Positions 24,400-33,413 of a stretch of 44,183 nt of DNA are shown piece after piece; the stretch's first letter is position 1; each line of letters starts with the position of its first letter. The notes below the pieces were generated by a model. It was not told where the DNA came from. It searched no databases and was given only the letters and a program-made list of their open reading frames with translations. Both the position numbers and the translations under genes were made by a program. The stretch is from Bacteroidota bacterium (GTDB lineage Bacteria; Bacteroidota; Bacteroidia; Bacteroidales; Prolixibacteraceae): positions 1 through 44,183 of the forward strand of contig JAEYNZ010000093.1 in NCBI GenBank assembly GCA_023412195.1, in the 5' to 3' direction.

Positions 24400-27117
24400 T
24401 TACGAAAGATTGCCCTCAGGGTATTCTTTCAGGTAACAGTGGAAAGTTGTTCCAACATTTGGCAGGCTATCGAGGTGGATGTATCCCCCGTTTTTCTCGA
24501 TGATGTTTTTGATGATGTATAATCCTAAGCCTGTACCTTCTGCTTTTTTTGTAAACCTGCGGAAGGGTTTAAACAGATTTTCACTTTCTTTTTCAAGGTC
24601 TATCCCAATGCCGTTATCGGCTACTTTAAACAACACAAAATTATCGTGAATTTGAGAAGAGAGTTGAATGAATGGCTGTTGGATACCCGATGAATATTTC
24701 AAAGCATTGGAAACAAGGTTTCTCATGATGCTGACAAGATGCATTTTCACAAATCTGATTTGAGGTGCATCGTTGAAATTTACCCGGATTTCGCCCGTGT
24801 AATGTTCAATTTCTGTCTTTAATTCCTCGGAAACTTCCTTCCAGACATCACTGAACCGGATTTTCTGTACGATGTCATCTTCCTGTGTTTGCAGCAATAC
24901 AGTTTCAAGCAGTCCATCAACAGTCCGCTGCAATCGTTGGGTAATTGGCAGGAGCATGCCGACCATAGTCATTTTATCTTCCAGGTCCTCACGTGTCGCA
25001 ATCAGTTCATTGATCTGAATCAGGTTTGCGATTGGAGAGCGAAGGTCATGAGCAGCTATATGTACAAAATCTTCGAGAACTTCATTAATCCTTGTAAGGT
25101 TTTTATTCTGCTCTGCCAGTTGCTGGTTTATTTTTTTACGTTCTGTAATATCAAGATGGATTCCTGCCCAGGATGTAATTTCTCCTTTATTGTTCCGTAT
25201 AGGTTCTGCCCGCGCAAGAATGTACTTTAAATCACCATCTTTACTTTTAACCTGGTGCTCATGTTCATAGGGTTCGCCGGTTCGAATACTTTGCATCCAC
25301 AGGTCCATTACTTCATGAGACTGTTCAATGACAAGGTGCTCGTACCATCCATGTTCCTTTAATTCCTGAAAACTTTTCCCAACAAGATTACAGAATGATT
25401 CGCTAAGATATGTTACTTTTCCTCGTGAGTCGGTAGCCCATACACCATAATCGAGGGCTTCCCCCATAATCCGGTATTTCTGTTCTGATTCGGCAAGTGC
25501 TTCTTTTTCCCATGCCAGTTGTTTTATCAGCCGCTCCTTTTCCTTTTCTGCATTTTTTATATTAGTAATATCACGTGCTACGACAACAGCTCCGGTAATA
25601 ACATTGTCAGCATTATATATTGGGGAGTAACTGTAACTTCCGGTCCAGGATTCACCTGTGCTGGTTCTTCGTATAATATATTCAGCACCGGATGCTTTAT
25701 TTCCCTTAAGGGCAAGGGGTATCGGGCATTCACTTGGTGCTGCCAGAGTACCATCGGGAAGACATAATTCAAAAAGGGAATAATAATTATCGGCCTCAGT
25801 TGCATGAAAGTCTTCGCGGTTTATCCTGTAAAAGGAAAAGAATGCATCATTGTATTCGATCAGTTTTCCTTTGTTGTCAGAGACATATACGGCATCTGTC
25901 ATATTTTCAAGCGCAGCAGTAATTATGCTTCGGCTTTGCAGCAGTTCCTCCTGGGCTTGTTTATGTTCGGTTATATCGATGCCGATGCCGATTTGTCTGC
26001 CATCTTTCATGGCTACATTGGCCCACAAGGTATCTTTTACTGATCCATCCTTGCAAACCATCTTGAGGTCCTTGAACCCTGGCTCGAGTGATAGCATGTA
26101 GGCAGCTACTTTTTGCCTGTATTCCGGATCAGGATAAACCAGCTCCATAATATTGGTTTTCTCATATTCCTCTTTTGTCCAGCCTGTAATTTTTTCTGTT
26201 TCACTGTTTAAAAAGATCTTTTTGATTTCAGGATCATATATTGAAATCATGGCCGGTACCGTATTGAAAATAATCTGAAGCAGGTCGTGTTCTTTTTTTT
26301 GTTTTTCTTCCAGCAGTTTTCTGTCGGTAATATCCTGCATGGTGGTTAACATGGTTTGCCCATACAAAGTAGACAGGACCTCCGCGGAAACAAGCATGTG
26401 CATGATTTTGCCTGAACGGTGCCTGATCTTTAATTCCACGTTTTTAAAAATTCCTTTTTCTTTTATAAGGTTTATAATCCTGTCACGGTCATCAGGGTCA
26501 TTGTAAAAATCGATTTCCAGGGTACTTTTGCCCAGGACCTCACTTTTTTGCATCCCGGTCAGGTTGTAGAAAGTTTCATTTGCTTCATGTATTTTACCAG
26601 ATTCAAGGTCTGTTAACAGAATAGCATTGGGGTTTAACCTGAAAGCGGCTTCAAACTTTTCCTCTGTCTTTTGCAAGGTTTCTTCAGCAAGCTTCTTTTC
26701 GGTAATGTCGTGGATAATCGAGTACAAGATAGATTTGCCATGGAACACAAACGCAGATGAGTAAACTTCAACCTGCCGTATTTCTCCATTGGCAAGTTTA
26801 TGTGGGAAAACAAAATAGTTTCTCTCTTCCCTGAGTGCTTTCATCCATTCTGCCTTTACGTCATCGGGAGCCATCATGTTAATATCATGGATGTTCATTT
26901 GCCGTAGTTCTTCCCTGGAATACTTGTAAAAGTTAACTGCGGCTTTATTGGCATCTAAAATGGAACCATCTGCAGGGTCAATCAATAGCATAACTGCCAT
27001 GTGAGATTCGAACATGGCATGGAAGAATTTTTCGTTTAAAGTCAGTTCAGGTTCTTTTAGGGTATGTTTTTTCTGATGAGTTTTATTTGTGTATCCTGTT
27101 GATTTTGAATCTTCCAT
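24400..27117 (-). CDS. Five-PAS-domain sensor histidine kinase
   Basis: A 905-residue cytosolic kinase with no membrane segment or signal peptide. I count five PAS domains, around residues 28-145 (FHAMFESHMAVMLLID), 150-270 (AAFRLNPNAILLTDLESGKI), 282-395 (IIFNTVPAMISIYDPE), 398-525 (ALENMTDAVYVSDNKGKLIE) and 548-670 (ALDYGVWATDSRGKVTYL). Next comes a dimerisation helix with the phospho-acceptor motif HIAAHDLRSPI, and an ATPase domain with MRNLVSNALKYSS, VADNGIGID and GTGLGLYIIKNIIEKNGG. The signal is not predictable. No response regulator is adjacent, so it is an orphan. It is divergent from typA. Confidence 0.93.
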   Translation of the reverse strand: MEDSKSTGYTNKTHQKKHTLKEPELTLNEKFFHAMFESHMAVMLLIDPADGSILDANKAAVNFYKYSREELRQMNIHDINMMAPDDVKAEWMKALREERNYFVFPHKLANGEIRQVEVYSSAFVFHGKSILYSIIHDITEKKLAEETLQKTEEKFEAAFRLNPNAILLTDLESGKIHEANETFYNLTGMQKSEVLGKSTLEIDFYNDPDDRDRIINLIKEKGIFKNVELKIRHRSGKIMHMLVSAEVLSTLYGQTMLTTMQDITDRKLLEEKQKKEHDLLQIIFNTVPAMISIYDPEIKKIFLNSETEKITGWTKEEYEKTNIMELVYPDPEYRQKVAAYMLSLEPGFKDLKMVCKDGSVKDTLWANVAMKDGRQIGIGIDITEHKQAQEELLQSRSIITAALENMTDAVYVSDNKGKLIEYNDAFFSFYRINREDFHATEADNYYSLFELCLPDGTLAAPSECPIPLALKGNKASGAEYIIRRTSTGESWTGSYSYSPIYNADNVITGAVVVARDITNIKNAEKEKERLIKQLAWEKEALAESEQKYRIMGEALDYGVWATDSRGKVTYLSESFCNLVGKSFQELKEHGWYEHLVIEQSHEVMDLWMQSIRTGEPYEHEHQVKSKDGDLKYILARAEPIRNNKGEITSWAGIHLDITERKKINQQLAEQNKNLTRINEVLEDFVHIAAHDLRSPIANLIQINELIATREDLEDKMTMVGMLLPITQRLQRTVDGLLETVLLQTQEDDIVQKIRFSDVWKEVSEELKTEIEHYTGEIRVNFNDAPQIRFVKMHLVSIMRNLVSNALKYSSGIQQPFIQLSSQIHDNFVLFKVADNGIGIDLEKESENLFKPFRRFTKKAEGTGLGLYIIKNIIEKNGGYIHLDSLPNVGTTFHCYLKEYPEGNLS

Positions 27118-27321
27118 AAAGGCCTTTTAGATTTGACTAATATTTTCTTGGTCAAGTGGTCTAAAGTAATAAAAAAAATAACATATGAGATTTGTTAATG
27201 TTTTTACAGGGAAAAAGTGAAAAAAGATTTGGGCCTTGATTTATTGCTCATAGAGTATTAATTTTTAAACCTGAAGACTGATATTTATACTGAAGCTGGT
27301 TTTACAGGCGAAATTCTTTTC

Positions 27322-27330
27322 TACCTTTGC
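27322..27330 (+). promoter_or_regulatory. Bacteroidota -7 promoter element (TACCTTTGC) before typA
   Basis: TACCTTTGC fits TAnnTTTG and lies about 67 nt upstream of the typA ATG, giving a normal leader. The -33 element is weak. Confidence 0.6.
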
Positions 27331-27396
27331 ACCCCGTTTTGAAATGCTTCACTTTAAATGCATTAGAACAAAGCCAGGGAGAAGAAACAATTAATA

Positions 27397-29220
27397 ATGA
27401 AAATGATGACAGAGATCAGAAATATAGCTATCATTGCCCACGTCGACCATGGAAAAACAACTCTTGTCGACAGGATGCTGCACCAGGTTAAACTTTTCAG
27501 AGATAACCAGGTAATGGGTGACTTAATCCTCGACAGCAATGAACTGGAGAGGGAGCGTGGCATTACCATTTTATCAAAGAATGTTTCAATCCGCTATAAG
27601 GATACAAAAATTAATATCATAGATACTCCGGGCCACTCTGATTTCGGCGGAGAGGTGGAACGTGTACTGAATATGGCCAATGGCGTATTGCTGATAGTAG
27701 ATGCATTTGAAGGCCCTATGCCTCAGACACGTTTTGTGCTTCAGAAGGCAATTGAGCTGGGACTTAAACCTATTGTAGTGGTAAATAAGGTTGACAAACC
27801 CAATTGCACACCTGACATTGCCCATGAAAAAGTATTTGACCTGATGTACAGCCTTGATGCAACAGAAGAACAGCTTGATTTTCCAACTGTTTACGGTTCG
27901 GCAAAGGCAGGCTGGATGGGGCCTGACTGGAAACAGGAAACCCATGATATCAGTTACCTGCTCGATACCATCCTGGAGCATATCCCGGCTTCCAGTCACA
28001 AGGAGGGTTCATTGCAGATGCGGATCACTTCCCTTGATTATTCTTCATATACCGGGCGGATTGCTGTTGGGAAGATTACAAGAGGAGAACTGGTACCGGG
28101 ATCACAGGTTTCACTTGTGAAGCGTGACGGTACGATCATCAAATCGGTTGCCAAGGAAGTTTTTTTGTTTGAGGGTCTGGGAAAGATAAAAACAAAGGAA
28201 ACAGTTCCTTCAGGTGAAATCTGTGCAGTGCTTGGACTCGAAGGTTTTGATATTGGCGATACCATTGCTGATGCTATGGAACCCGATGGATTAGAGGCCA
28301 TTAAAGTGGATGAGCCGACAATGAGTATGCTCTTTGTTGCCAACAACTCGCCTTTTTTTGGAAGGGATGGCAAATTTGTAACATCAAGGCAGCTGCGCGA
28401 CAGGTTGTATAAGGAGACAGAAAAAAACCTTGCATTAAGGGTTGAAGACACTGCTTCTGCCGATTCACTTATGGTTTTTGGCCGGGGAATCCTTCACCTT
28501 TCAATCCTTGTGGAAACTATGCGACGTGAAGGCTATGAGATGCAGCTTGGACAACCTAAAGTCATTATCAGGGAAGAAGATGGTATCAAGCATGAACCCA
28601 TTGAATACCTTACGGTACAGGTGCCTGAGGAATTTTCAGGTAAAGTTATTGAACAGGTAACTCAACGTAAGGGTGAAATTCTGAACATTGAAGTTAAAAA
28701 TGAACGTGCCCATCTTGAATTTACAATTCCTGCAAGGGGTATTATTGGATTAAGAAACCAAATGCTTACGGCAACCGAAGGAGAAGCCATCATGGCCCAC
28801 CGTTTTAAAGGGTTCGAACCCTGGAAGGGTAGCCTTGGTGTTCACCGGAATGGGGCATTGATTTCCCTTGAAACAGGAACTGCCATAGCTTATTCAATTG
28901 ATAAAATGCAGGACAGGGGCCGGTTCTTTGTCGACCCGGGCGAAGATGTTTATGTTGGCCAGGTAATTGGCGAAAATACAAGGCAGGATGATCTGACCAT
29001 TAACATAACCCGCACCAAGAAGCTTACAAACATGAGAGCATCCGGTTCCGATGAAAAAACAAGCATCGCACCTGCGGTTAAGTTTTCACTTGAAGAAGCA
29101 ATGGAGTATATCAGAAATGATGAATACCTGGAGGTAACTCCTAAGAACATGCGGATCAGGAAAATCCATTTAAATGAAAACGACCGTAAAAGGCTATCAA
29201 AAATTATAACTGAACAATAA
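27397..29220 (+). CDS. typA: Translational GTPase TypA/BipA
   Basis: A 607-residue ribosome-binding GTPase. G motifs are seen: AHVDHGKTTLVD (G1), ERERGITI (G2), DTPGHSDFGGEV (G3) and NKVDK (G4). EF-G-like domains follow, then the TypA-specific C-terminal domain (GFEPWKGSLGVHRNGALISLETG, GRFFVDPGEDVYVGQVIGE, LTNMRASGSDEKTSIAP). Length is as expected. ATGs at 27397, 27403 and 27406 are all possible; the first was used. TypA associates with ribosomes under stress or low temperature. A terminator lies downstream at 29351. Confidence 0.97.
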   Translation: MKMMTEIRNIAIIAHVDHGKTTLVDRMLHQVKLFRDNQVMGDLILDSNELERERGITILSKNVSIRYKDTKINIIDTPGHSDFGGEVERVLNMANGVLLIVDAFEGPMPQTRFVLQKAIELGLKPIVVVNKVDKPNCTPDIAHEKVFDLMYSLDATEEQLDFPTVYGSAKAGWMGPDWKQETHDISYLLDTILEHIPASSHKEGSLQMRITSLDYSSYTGRIAVGKITRGELVPGSQVSLVKRDGTIIKSVAKEVFLFEGLGKIKTKETVPSGEICAVLGLEGFDIGDTIADAMEPDGLEAIKVDEPTMSMLFVANNSPFFGRDGKFVTSRQLRDRLYKETEKNLALRVEDTASADSLMVFGRGILHLSILVETMRREGYEMQLGQPKVIIREEDGIKHEPIEYLTVQVPEEFSGKVIEQVTQRKGEILNIEVKNERAHLEFTIPARGIIGLRNQMLTATEGEAIMAHRFKGFEPWKGSLGVHRNGALISLETGTAIAYSIDKMQDRGRFFVDPGEDVYVGQVIGENTRQDDLTINITRTKKLTNMRASGSDEKTSIAPAVKFSLEEAMEYIRNDEYLEVTPKNMRIRKIHLNENDRKRLSKIITEQ

Positions 29221-29350
29221 ACTGCTGTTTTCTGCCCCTGATTATGTGTTCATCTTGAAATCTGCTTCCAGGGAATGTTATGACCCCGATTGTTAATGAC
29301 TTCCTAATGAAATGTAAACATATTTCACTATTTAGACATATGATAAATTG

Positions 29351-29390
29351 AGACCTCTGATTGCAAATATCGCTCAGAGGTTTTATTTTT
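29351..29390 (+). terminator. Rho-independent terminator downstream of typA
   Basis: ACCTCTGA (29353-29360) pairs perfectly with TCAGAGGT (29374-29381), extendable by two weaker pairs, around a 13-nt loop. TTTTATTTTT follows. It separates typA from the redox locus starting at 29417. Confidence 0.8.
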
Positions 29391-29416
29391 AGGCACTTAA
29401 TTTAAAGGTCAGTTCG

Positions 29417-30631
29417 ATGGGGAGAAAATCAGCTTTTCTTGTATTAACATTTGTATTTGTAGGCCTGGTATTATCATCCCAGACAATTTCCCGGTGGCGT
29501 GGCCCGGATGGAAATGGAATCTATCCTGAAACAGGGTTGTTAAAAAAGTGGCCTGCAGAAGGTCCTCAGGTCCTTTGGCACTTTGATGGCCTGGGTGAAG
29601 GTTTTTCTTCTCCGGCATTTGCAAACAATATGATTTACCTGTCAGGTATGTCTGGGAAGACCGGACAAATCTATGCCCTTGATATGAATGGTAAGCTCCT
29701 GTGGAAATCTCCCTATTCTGAAGAGTTTCATGAAAGTTATCTCGGTGCGAGGTCAACACCGGTCATTGCAGGCGACCTGCTGTATATCTATTCCGGAAAA
29801 GGTGTTCTCACCTGCATGGATGCCAATAATGGAAAGATAAAATGGCAGAAGGACGTATTTAAGGATATGGACGGCAAAAATCTTACCTGGGGTGTTACAG
29901 AAACTGTTGTAGTTGATGATGAACTGGTATATGTGACACCAGGTGGCAAAAAAAATAATATTGTAGCTCTAAACCGGCAAAATGGGAATCTTGTTTGGTC
30001 ATCACCCGGCAAGGGAGAACTGTCAGCATACTGTACACCTCTTCTGGTTGAACTGCCCTCCCGCAAACTTCTTGTTACTTTAACAGGCGCTCATATTGTA
30101 GGCCTGGATGCAAAAGATGGTAAAATGCTTTGGTCTTATCCTCATACGAACCGACACCAGGTGCATGCAAATACTCCGGTTTACCATAATGGAGAGCTTT
30201 TCTGCTTTAGCGGTTACGGTCAGGGTGGCGTAAAGCTTACCCTCAGTAACGACGGCAGCACTGTAAAGAAAGCATGGTTCAACAGCAACCTCGACAGCCG
30301 CATGGGCGGGATGGTGCTCGTAAATGGCTATTTATATGGCTCGGGCGACAACAACCGTCAATGGCGGAGTGTCGACTGGAAAACAGGAGAAGAAACTTAT
30401 GCCTCCACTGAATTGGGTAAAGGGGTAGTAATAGCAGCCGATGGTATGCTATATTGCTACAGCGAACGCGGTGAGCTTGGCCTGGTGAAAGCCACCCCTG
30501 AAAGTTTCACCCTTGCAGGTAAAACTAAAGTGGAACTAGGTTCCGGGCAGCACTGGGCACACCCTGTAATACATGATGGTAAATTATACCTCCGGCACGG
30601 CGATACTTTGATAACCTATAAGATCAGGTAA
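29417..30631 (+). CDS. Exported PQQ-like beta-propeller protein (1 of 5)
   Basis: A 404-residue protein with an N-terminal signal peptide (AFLVLTFVFVGLVLSS). The opening WRGPDGNGIYPETGLLKKWP is common in PQQ-like propeller proteins. Blade motifs of the A-D-x-x-T/N-G-K-x-x-W type repeat: ALDMNGKLLWKSP, CMDANNGKIKWQKD, ALNRQNGNLVWSS and GLDAKDGKMLWSYP. No CxxCH heme motif or other redox cofactor site is visible, so it may not be a quinoprotein enzyme at all. A binding or scaffold role is equally possible. It is the first gene of the redox locus and is clearly related to the next one (tandem duplicates). The location is probably periplasmic. Confidence 0.88.
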   Translation: MGRKSAFLVLTFVFVGLVLSSQTISRWRGPDGNGIYPETGLLKKWPAEGPQVLWHFDGLGEGFSSPAFANNMIYLSGMSGKTGQIYALDMNGKLLWKSPYSEEFHESYLGARSTPVIAGDLLYIYSGKGVLTCMDANNGKIKWQKDVFKDMDGKNLTWGVTETVVVDDELVYVTPGGKKNNIVALNRQNGNLVWSSPGKGELSAYCTPLLVELPSRKLLVTLTGAHIVGLDAKDGKMLWSYPHTNRHQVHANTPVYHNGELFCFSGYGQGGVKLTLSNDGSTVKKAWFNSNLDSRMGGMVLVNGYLYGSGDNNRQWRSVDWKTGEETYASTELGKGVVIAADGMLYCYSERGELGLVKATPESFTLAGKTKVELGSGQHWAHPVIHDGKLYLRHGDTLITYKIR

Positions 30632-30683
30632 GGTTTTATATTATCTTGATGTTTTCAATTGATAATTGACTAATACGATTAGA

Positions 30684-31922
30684 ATGAAATATATCCTGTG
30701 GAGTTTTTGCGTGTTGATCTTTGCAGCACAATTAGTTGCCCAACCTGTACAGTTTCGTGGCCCTGCCCGCGATGGTCATTTTCCTGAACAAGGACTGTTA
30801 AAATCATGGCCTGAAGAGGGACCTTCTTTGATCCTCGAAACTGAAAACCTTGGAAAAGGCTGGTCAACCCCTGTTCTTACAGGTGATAAAATATATGTGA
30901 CCGGAATGATCGATACCCTTGATTATCTTTCTGCCCTTGATATGAATGGCAATATTCTGTGGCAAACCTCCTATGGCCGGTCATGGAACCAGTCATTTCC
31001 TGATACCCGCAGCACACCTGTGGTTGATGGAGACCGTATTTATGTACAAAGTGGTACCGGAAGGGTGGCCTGTATCGAAAAGGAGACAGGAAAGGAGCTA
31101 TGGGCAGTTGGTGTGGATCAGAAATTTGCAGGGGAATACCATCTGTGGGGTAACTCTGAAACCCCGCTTGTTGTTGATGATAAGGTTATCTGTTCTCCCG
31201 GAGGTAGTGAAACCAGTGTGGTGGCACTAGATAAGATGACAGGTGAAACCATCTGGAAGACCAAATCTCTGGGCGGCCCCAGGGCTTATGCTTCAGCAAC
31301 CCTATATGAATATAACGGCTTCAGGTACATTCTTGCAGTTATTGGCACGCACCTGATGGCCATCAGGCCTGATAGTGGCGAAATTGCCTGGAGCTATCAG
31401 TATCACAACCCCGAAAAGTGGGATCAGCCAGGCCTGATCTGGACAAATACGCCTGTGTACAGGGGAGATGAAATCTTTATCAGCAAGGGGTACGATTACT
31501 ACTCCGTCATGTTAAAGATGGATCCATCAGGCACATCCGTTTCTGAAAAGTTTATTGACAACACACTGGATAACCACCATCATGGGATGATCCTTTCAGG
31601 CGATTATCTTTATGGTTCCAACTGGCAGGACAACCGCAGGGGCAAATGGGTTTGTATGGACTGGAATACAGGGGAAATTAAATATGAGGAAGAATGGGAT
31701 ACCAAGGGTGCAGTCGTGATGGCCGATGGTATGCTGTACGCATACAATGAAAGGGGCAGCGTGGGACTTATAAAACCCGACCCTGAAAAGTTTGAAATAG
31801 TAAGCCAGTTTAAGGTGACAAAAGGTGCAGGTCCACACTGGGCACATCCATATATTACCGATGGTAAGTTGCTGATCAGGCACGGGGAAGCATTATTGGT
31901 TTACGATATAAGGGAAAAATAA
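30684..31922 (+). CDS. Exported PQQ-like beta-propeller protein (2 of 5)
   Basis: A 412-residue protein with signal peptide (KYILWSFCVLIFAAQLVAQ). The opening QFRGPARDGHFPEQGLLKSW parallels the previous gene nearly position by position. Propeller blade motifs include ALDMNGNILWQTS, CIEKETGKELWAVG, ALDKMTGETIWKTK and CMDWNTGEIKYEE. The C-terminal GAGPHWAHPYITDGKLLIRHG matches the end of its neighbour (GSGQHWAHPVIHDGKLYLRHG), showing duplication. A TTG at 30666 also opens the frame, but the ATG at 30684 fits the signal peptide. No heme motif is present. The enzymatic function, if any, is unknown. Confidence 0.88.
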   Translation: MKYILWSFCVLIFAAQLVAQPVQFRGPARDGHFPEQGLLKSWPEEGPSLILETENLGKGWSTPVLTGDKIYVTGMIDTLDYLSALDMNGNILWQTSYGRSWNQSFPDTRSTPVVDGDRIYVQSGTGRVACIEKETGKELWAVGVDQKFAGEYHLWGNSETPLVVDDKVICSPGGSETSVVALDKMTGETIWKTKSLGGPRAYASATLYEYNGFRYILAVIGTHLMAIRPDSGEIAWSYQYHNPEKWDQPGLIWTNTPVYRGDEIFISKGYDYYSVMLKMDPSGTSVSEKFIDNTLDNHHHGMILSGDYLYGSNWQDNRRGKWVCMDWNTGEIKYEEEWDTKGAVVMADGMLYAYNERGSVGLIKPDPEKFEIVSQFKVTKGAGPHWAHPYITDGKLLIRHGEALLVYDIREK

Positions 31923-31983
31923 ATAGATTCACCGGAAGGTTTTCTAAATTTATCCTGTGTCAACTTAAGACACAACAAATTAA

Positions 31984-33405
31984 ATGAGTGACCGCTTTGT
32001 AAAAATATCTGTATGGGCGCTTAGTACGATTGCGCTTCTTTCAATAATCTGGTGGCTGCGGGCTGACCCCACATCCGGTTTTACAGTAAGTCTGCCAGGT
32101 GCTGACAACCGCGATGCGGCTGGGATGGCACAGGAAGTTGAGATCGGTGAACATTTTGAGCAGTTCGCTTCCACGTACGATAAACTTACAGAAACATGGC
32201 CAAGATTCCGGGGAGAAGATTTTGATAACATTTCCAAATCACCGGTTAAGCTGATAGAGAAATTCGGCAGTGAAGGCCCCAAAATAATATGGTCAAAAGT
32301 GCTTGGGGAAGGACATTCAGGTGCGGCAGTATATGAAGGTCTGGTATATGTGCTGGATTATGATGAAGAGCAGAGGGCTGATCTGCTGCGTTGTTATGCT
32401 CTTTCCGATGGCAAAGAAATGTGGGTACGCGGCTACAACCTGAATATAAAGCGCAACCATGGTATGTCGCGCACTATTCCCGCTGTTACTGAAGAGTATG
32501 TTCTTACCATGGGCCCTATGTGCCATGTTATGTGCCTTGACCGCGAAACGGGAGACTTCAGGTGGGGAATAGATGTGGCAAGGGAGTATGAATCGGAAGT
32601 GCCACTTTGGTATACCGGACAGTGCCCCCTCATTGATGATGGAAAAGCCATAATTGCTACGGGTGGCAAAGCACTTATGATTGCTGTGGATCTGGAGACA
32701 GGTGAGAAATTGTGGGAAACACCTAACCCTGAAGGCTGGAAAATGTCGCATTCGTCGGTTATGCCTTACACATTCGGAGGCCGCAAAATGTATGTCTACA
32801 GCACCATTGGTGCACTGGTAGGAGTTGCGGCTGACGGGCCTGATGCAGGATCATTGCTGTGGCATACAACCATCTGGAACCATTCTGTGGTTGCCCCTTC
32901 TCCGGTTTGTATGCCTGACGGAAAAATTTTCATGACAGCAGGTTACGGGGCAGGAAGCATGATGTCACAGCTTTCGGAGCAGGACGGAAAGTTTTCGATA
33001 GAGGTACTTTCCAAGTATCCTCCGCGCGATGGCCTTGCATGTGAACAGCAAACTCCTGTTTACTGGAATGGTCACCTCTTTGGCATTATGCCTAAAGATG
33101 GGGGTCCAAACCGGAATCAACTTGTATGCGTACATCCTGATAATCCGCAGGCACCTGTCTGGACAAGCGGACCAGAAAGCCGGTTTGGACTTGGGCCCTA
33201 TTTTATTGCAGACAATAAGCTGTTTATCCTCAGGGATGATGGCACGCTTTTCATAGCCAGGCCGGACGTCGGCAGGTACACTCAGCTGAGTGAAGTAAAG
33301 GTAATTGAGGAAGGGCATGATGCATGGGCACCTTTTGCCCTGGCAGATGGTTACCTGCTGATGCGTGATGCAACCACTCTGGTGTGTATTGATCTAAACC
33401 TTTGA
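31984..33405 (+). CDS. Membrane-anchored PQQ-like beta-propeller protein (3 of 5)
   Basis: A 473-residue protein anchored by one N-terminal membrane segment (VWALSTIALLSIIWWL), followed by a short linker and a propeller starting WPRFRGEDFDNISKSPVKL. Blade-type motifs include CYALSDGKEMWVRG, CLDRETGDFRWGID and AVDLETGEKLWETP. It also carries NHGMSRTIPAVTEEYVLTMG. It is more distant from the first two. Cysteines are present (CYAL, MCHVMCLD, CMPDG, CEQQ) but not as CxxCH. It is separated from gene 2 by 61 nt and from the NHL gene by 8 nt, supporting one operon. Confidence 0.86.
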   Translation: MSDRFVKISVWALSTIALLSIIWWLRADPTSGFTVSLPGADNRDAAGMAQEVEIGEHFEQFASTYDKLTETWPRFRGEDFDNISKSPVKLIEKFGSEGPKIIWSKVLGEGHSGAAVYEGLVYVLDYDEEQRADLLRCYALSDGKEMWVRGYNLNIKRNHGMSRTIPAVTEEYVLTMGPMCHVMCLDRETGDFRWGIDVAREYESEVPLWYTGQCPLIDDGKAIIATGGKALMIAVDLETGEKLWETPNPEGWKMSHSSVMPYTFGGRKMYVYSTIGALVGVAADGPDAGSLLWHTTIWNHSVVAPSPVCMPDGKIFMTAGYGAGSMMSQLSEQDGKFSIEVLSKYPPRDGLACEQQTPVYWNGHLFGIMPKDGGPNRNQLVCVHPDNPQAPVWTSGPESRFGLGPYFIADNKLFILRDDGTLFIARPDVGRYTQLSEVKVIEEGHDAWAPFALADGYLLMRDATTLVCIDLNL

Positions 33406-33413
33406 AAGGAAAA

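Noticed and set aside
28810..28821. GGGTTCGAACCC resembling a tRNA T-arm
   Set aside because: It lies inside the typA coding frame (FKGFEPWKG). No acceptor stem, anticodon arm or D-arm can be built around it.
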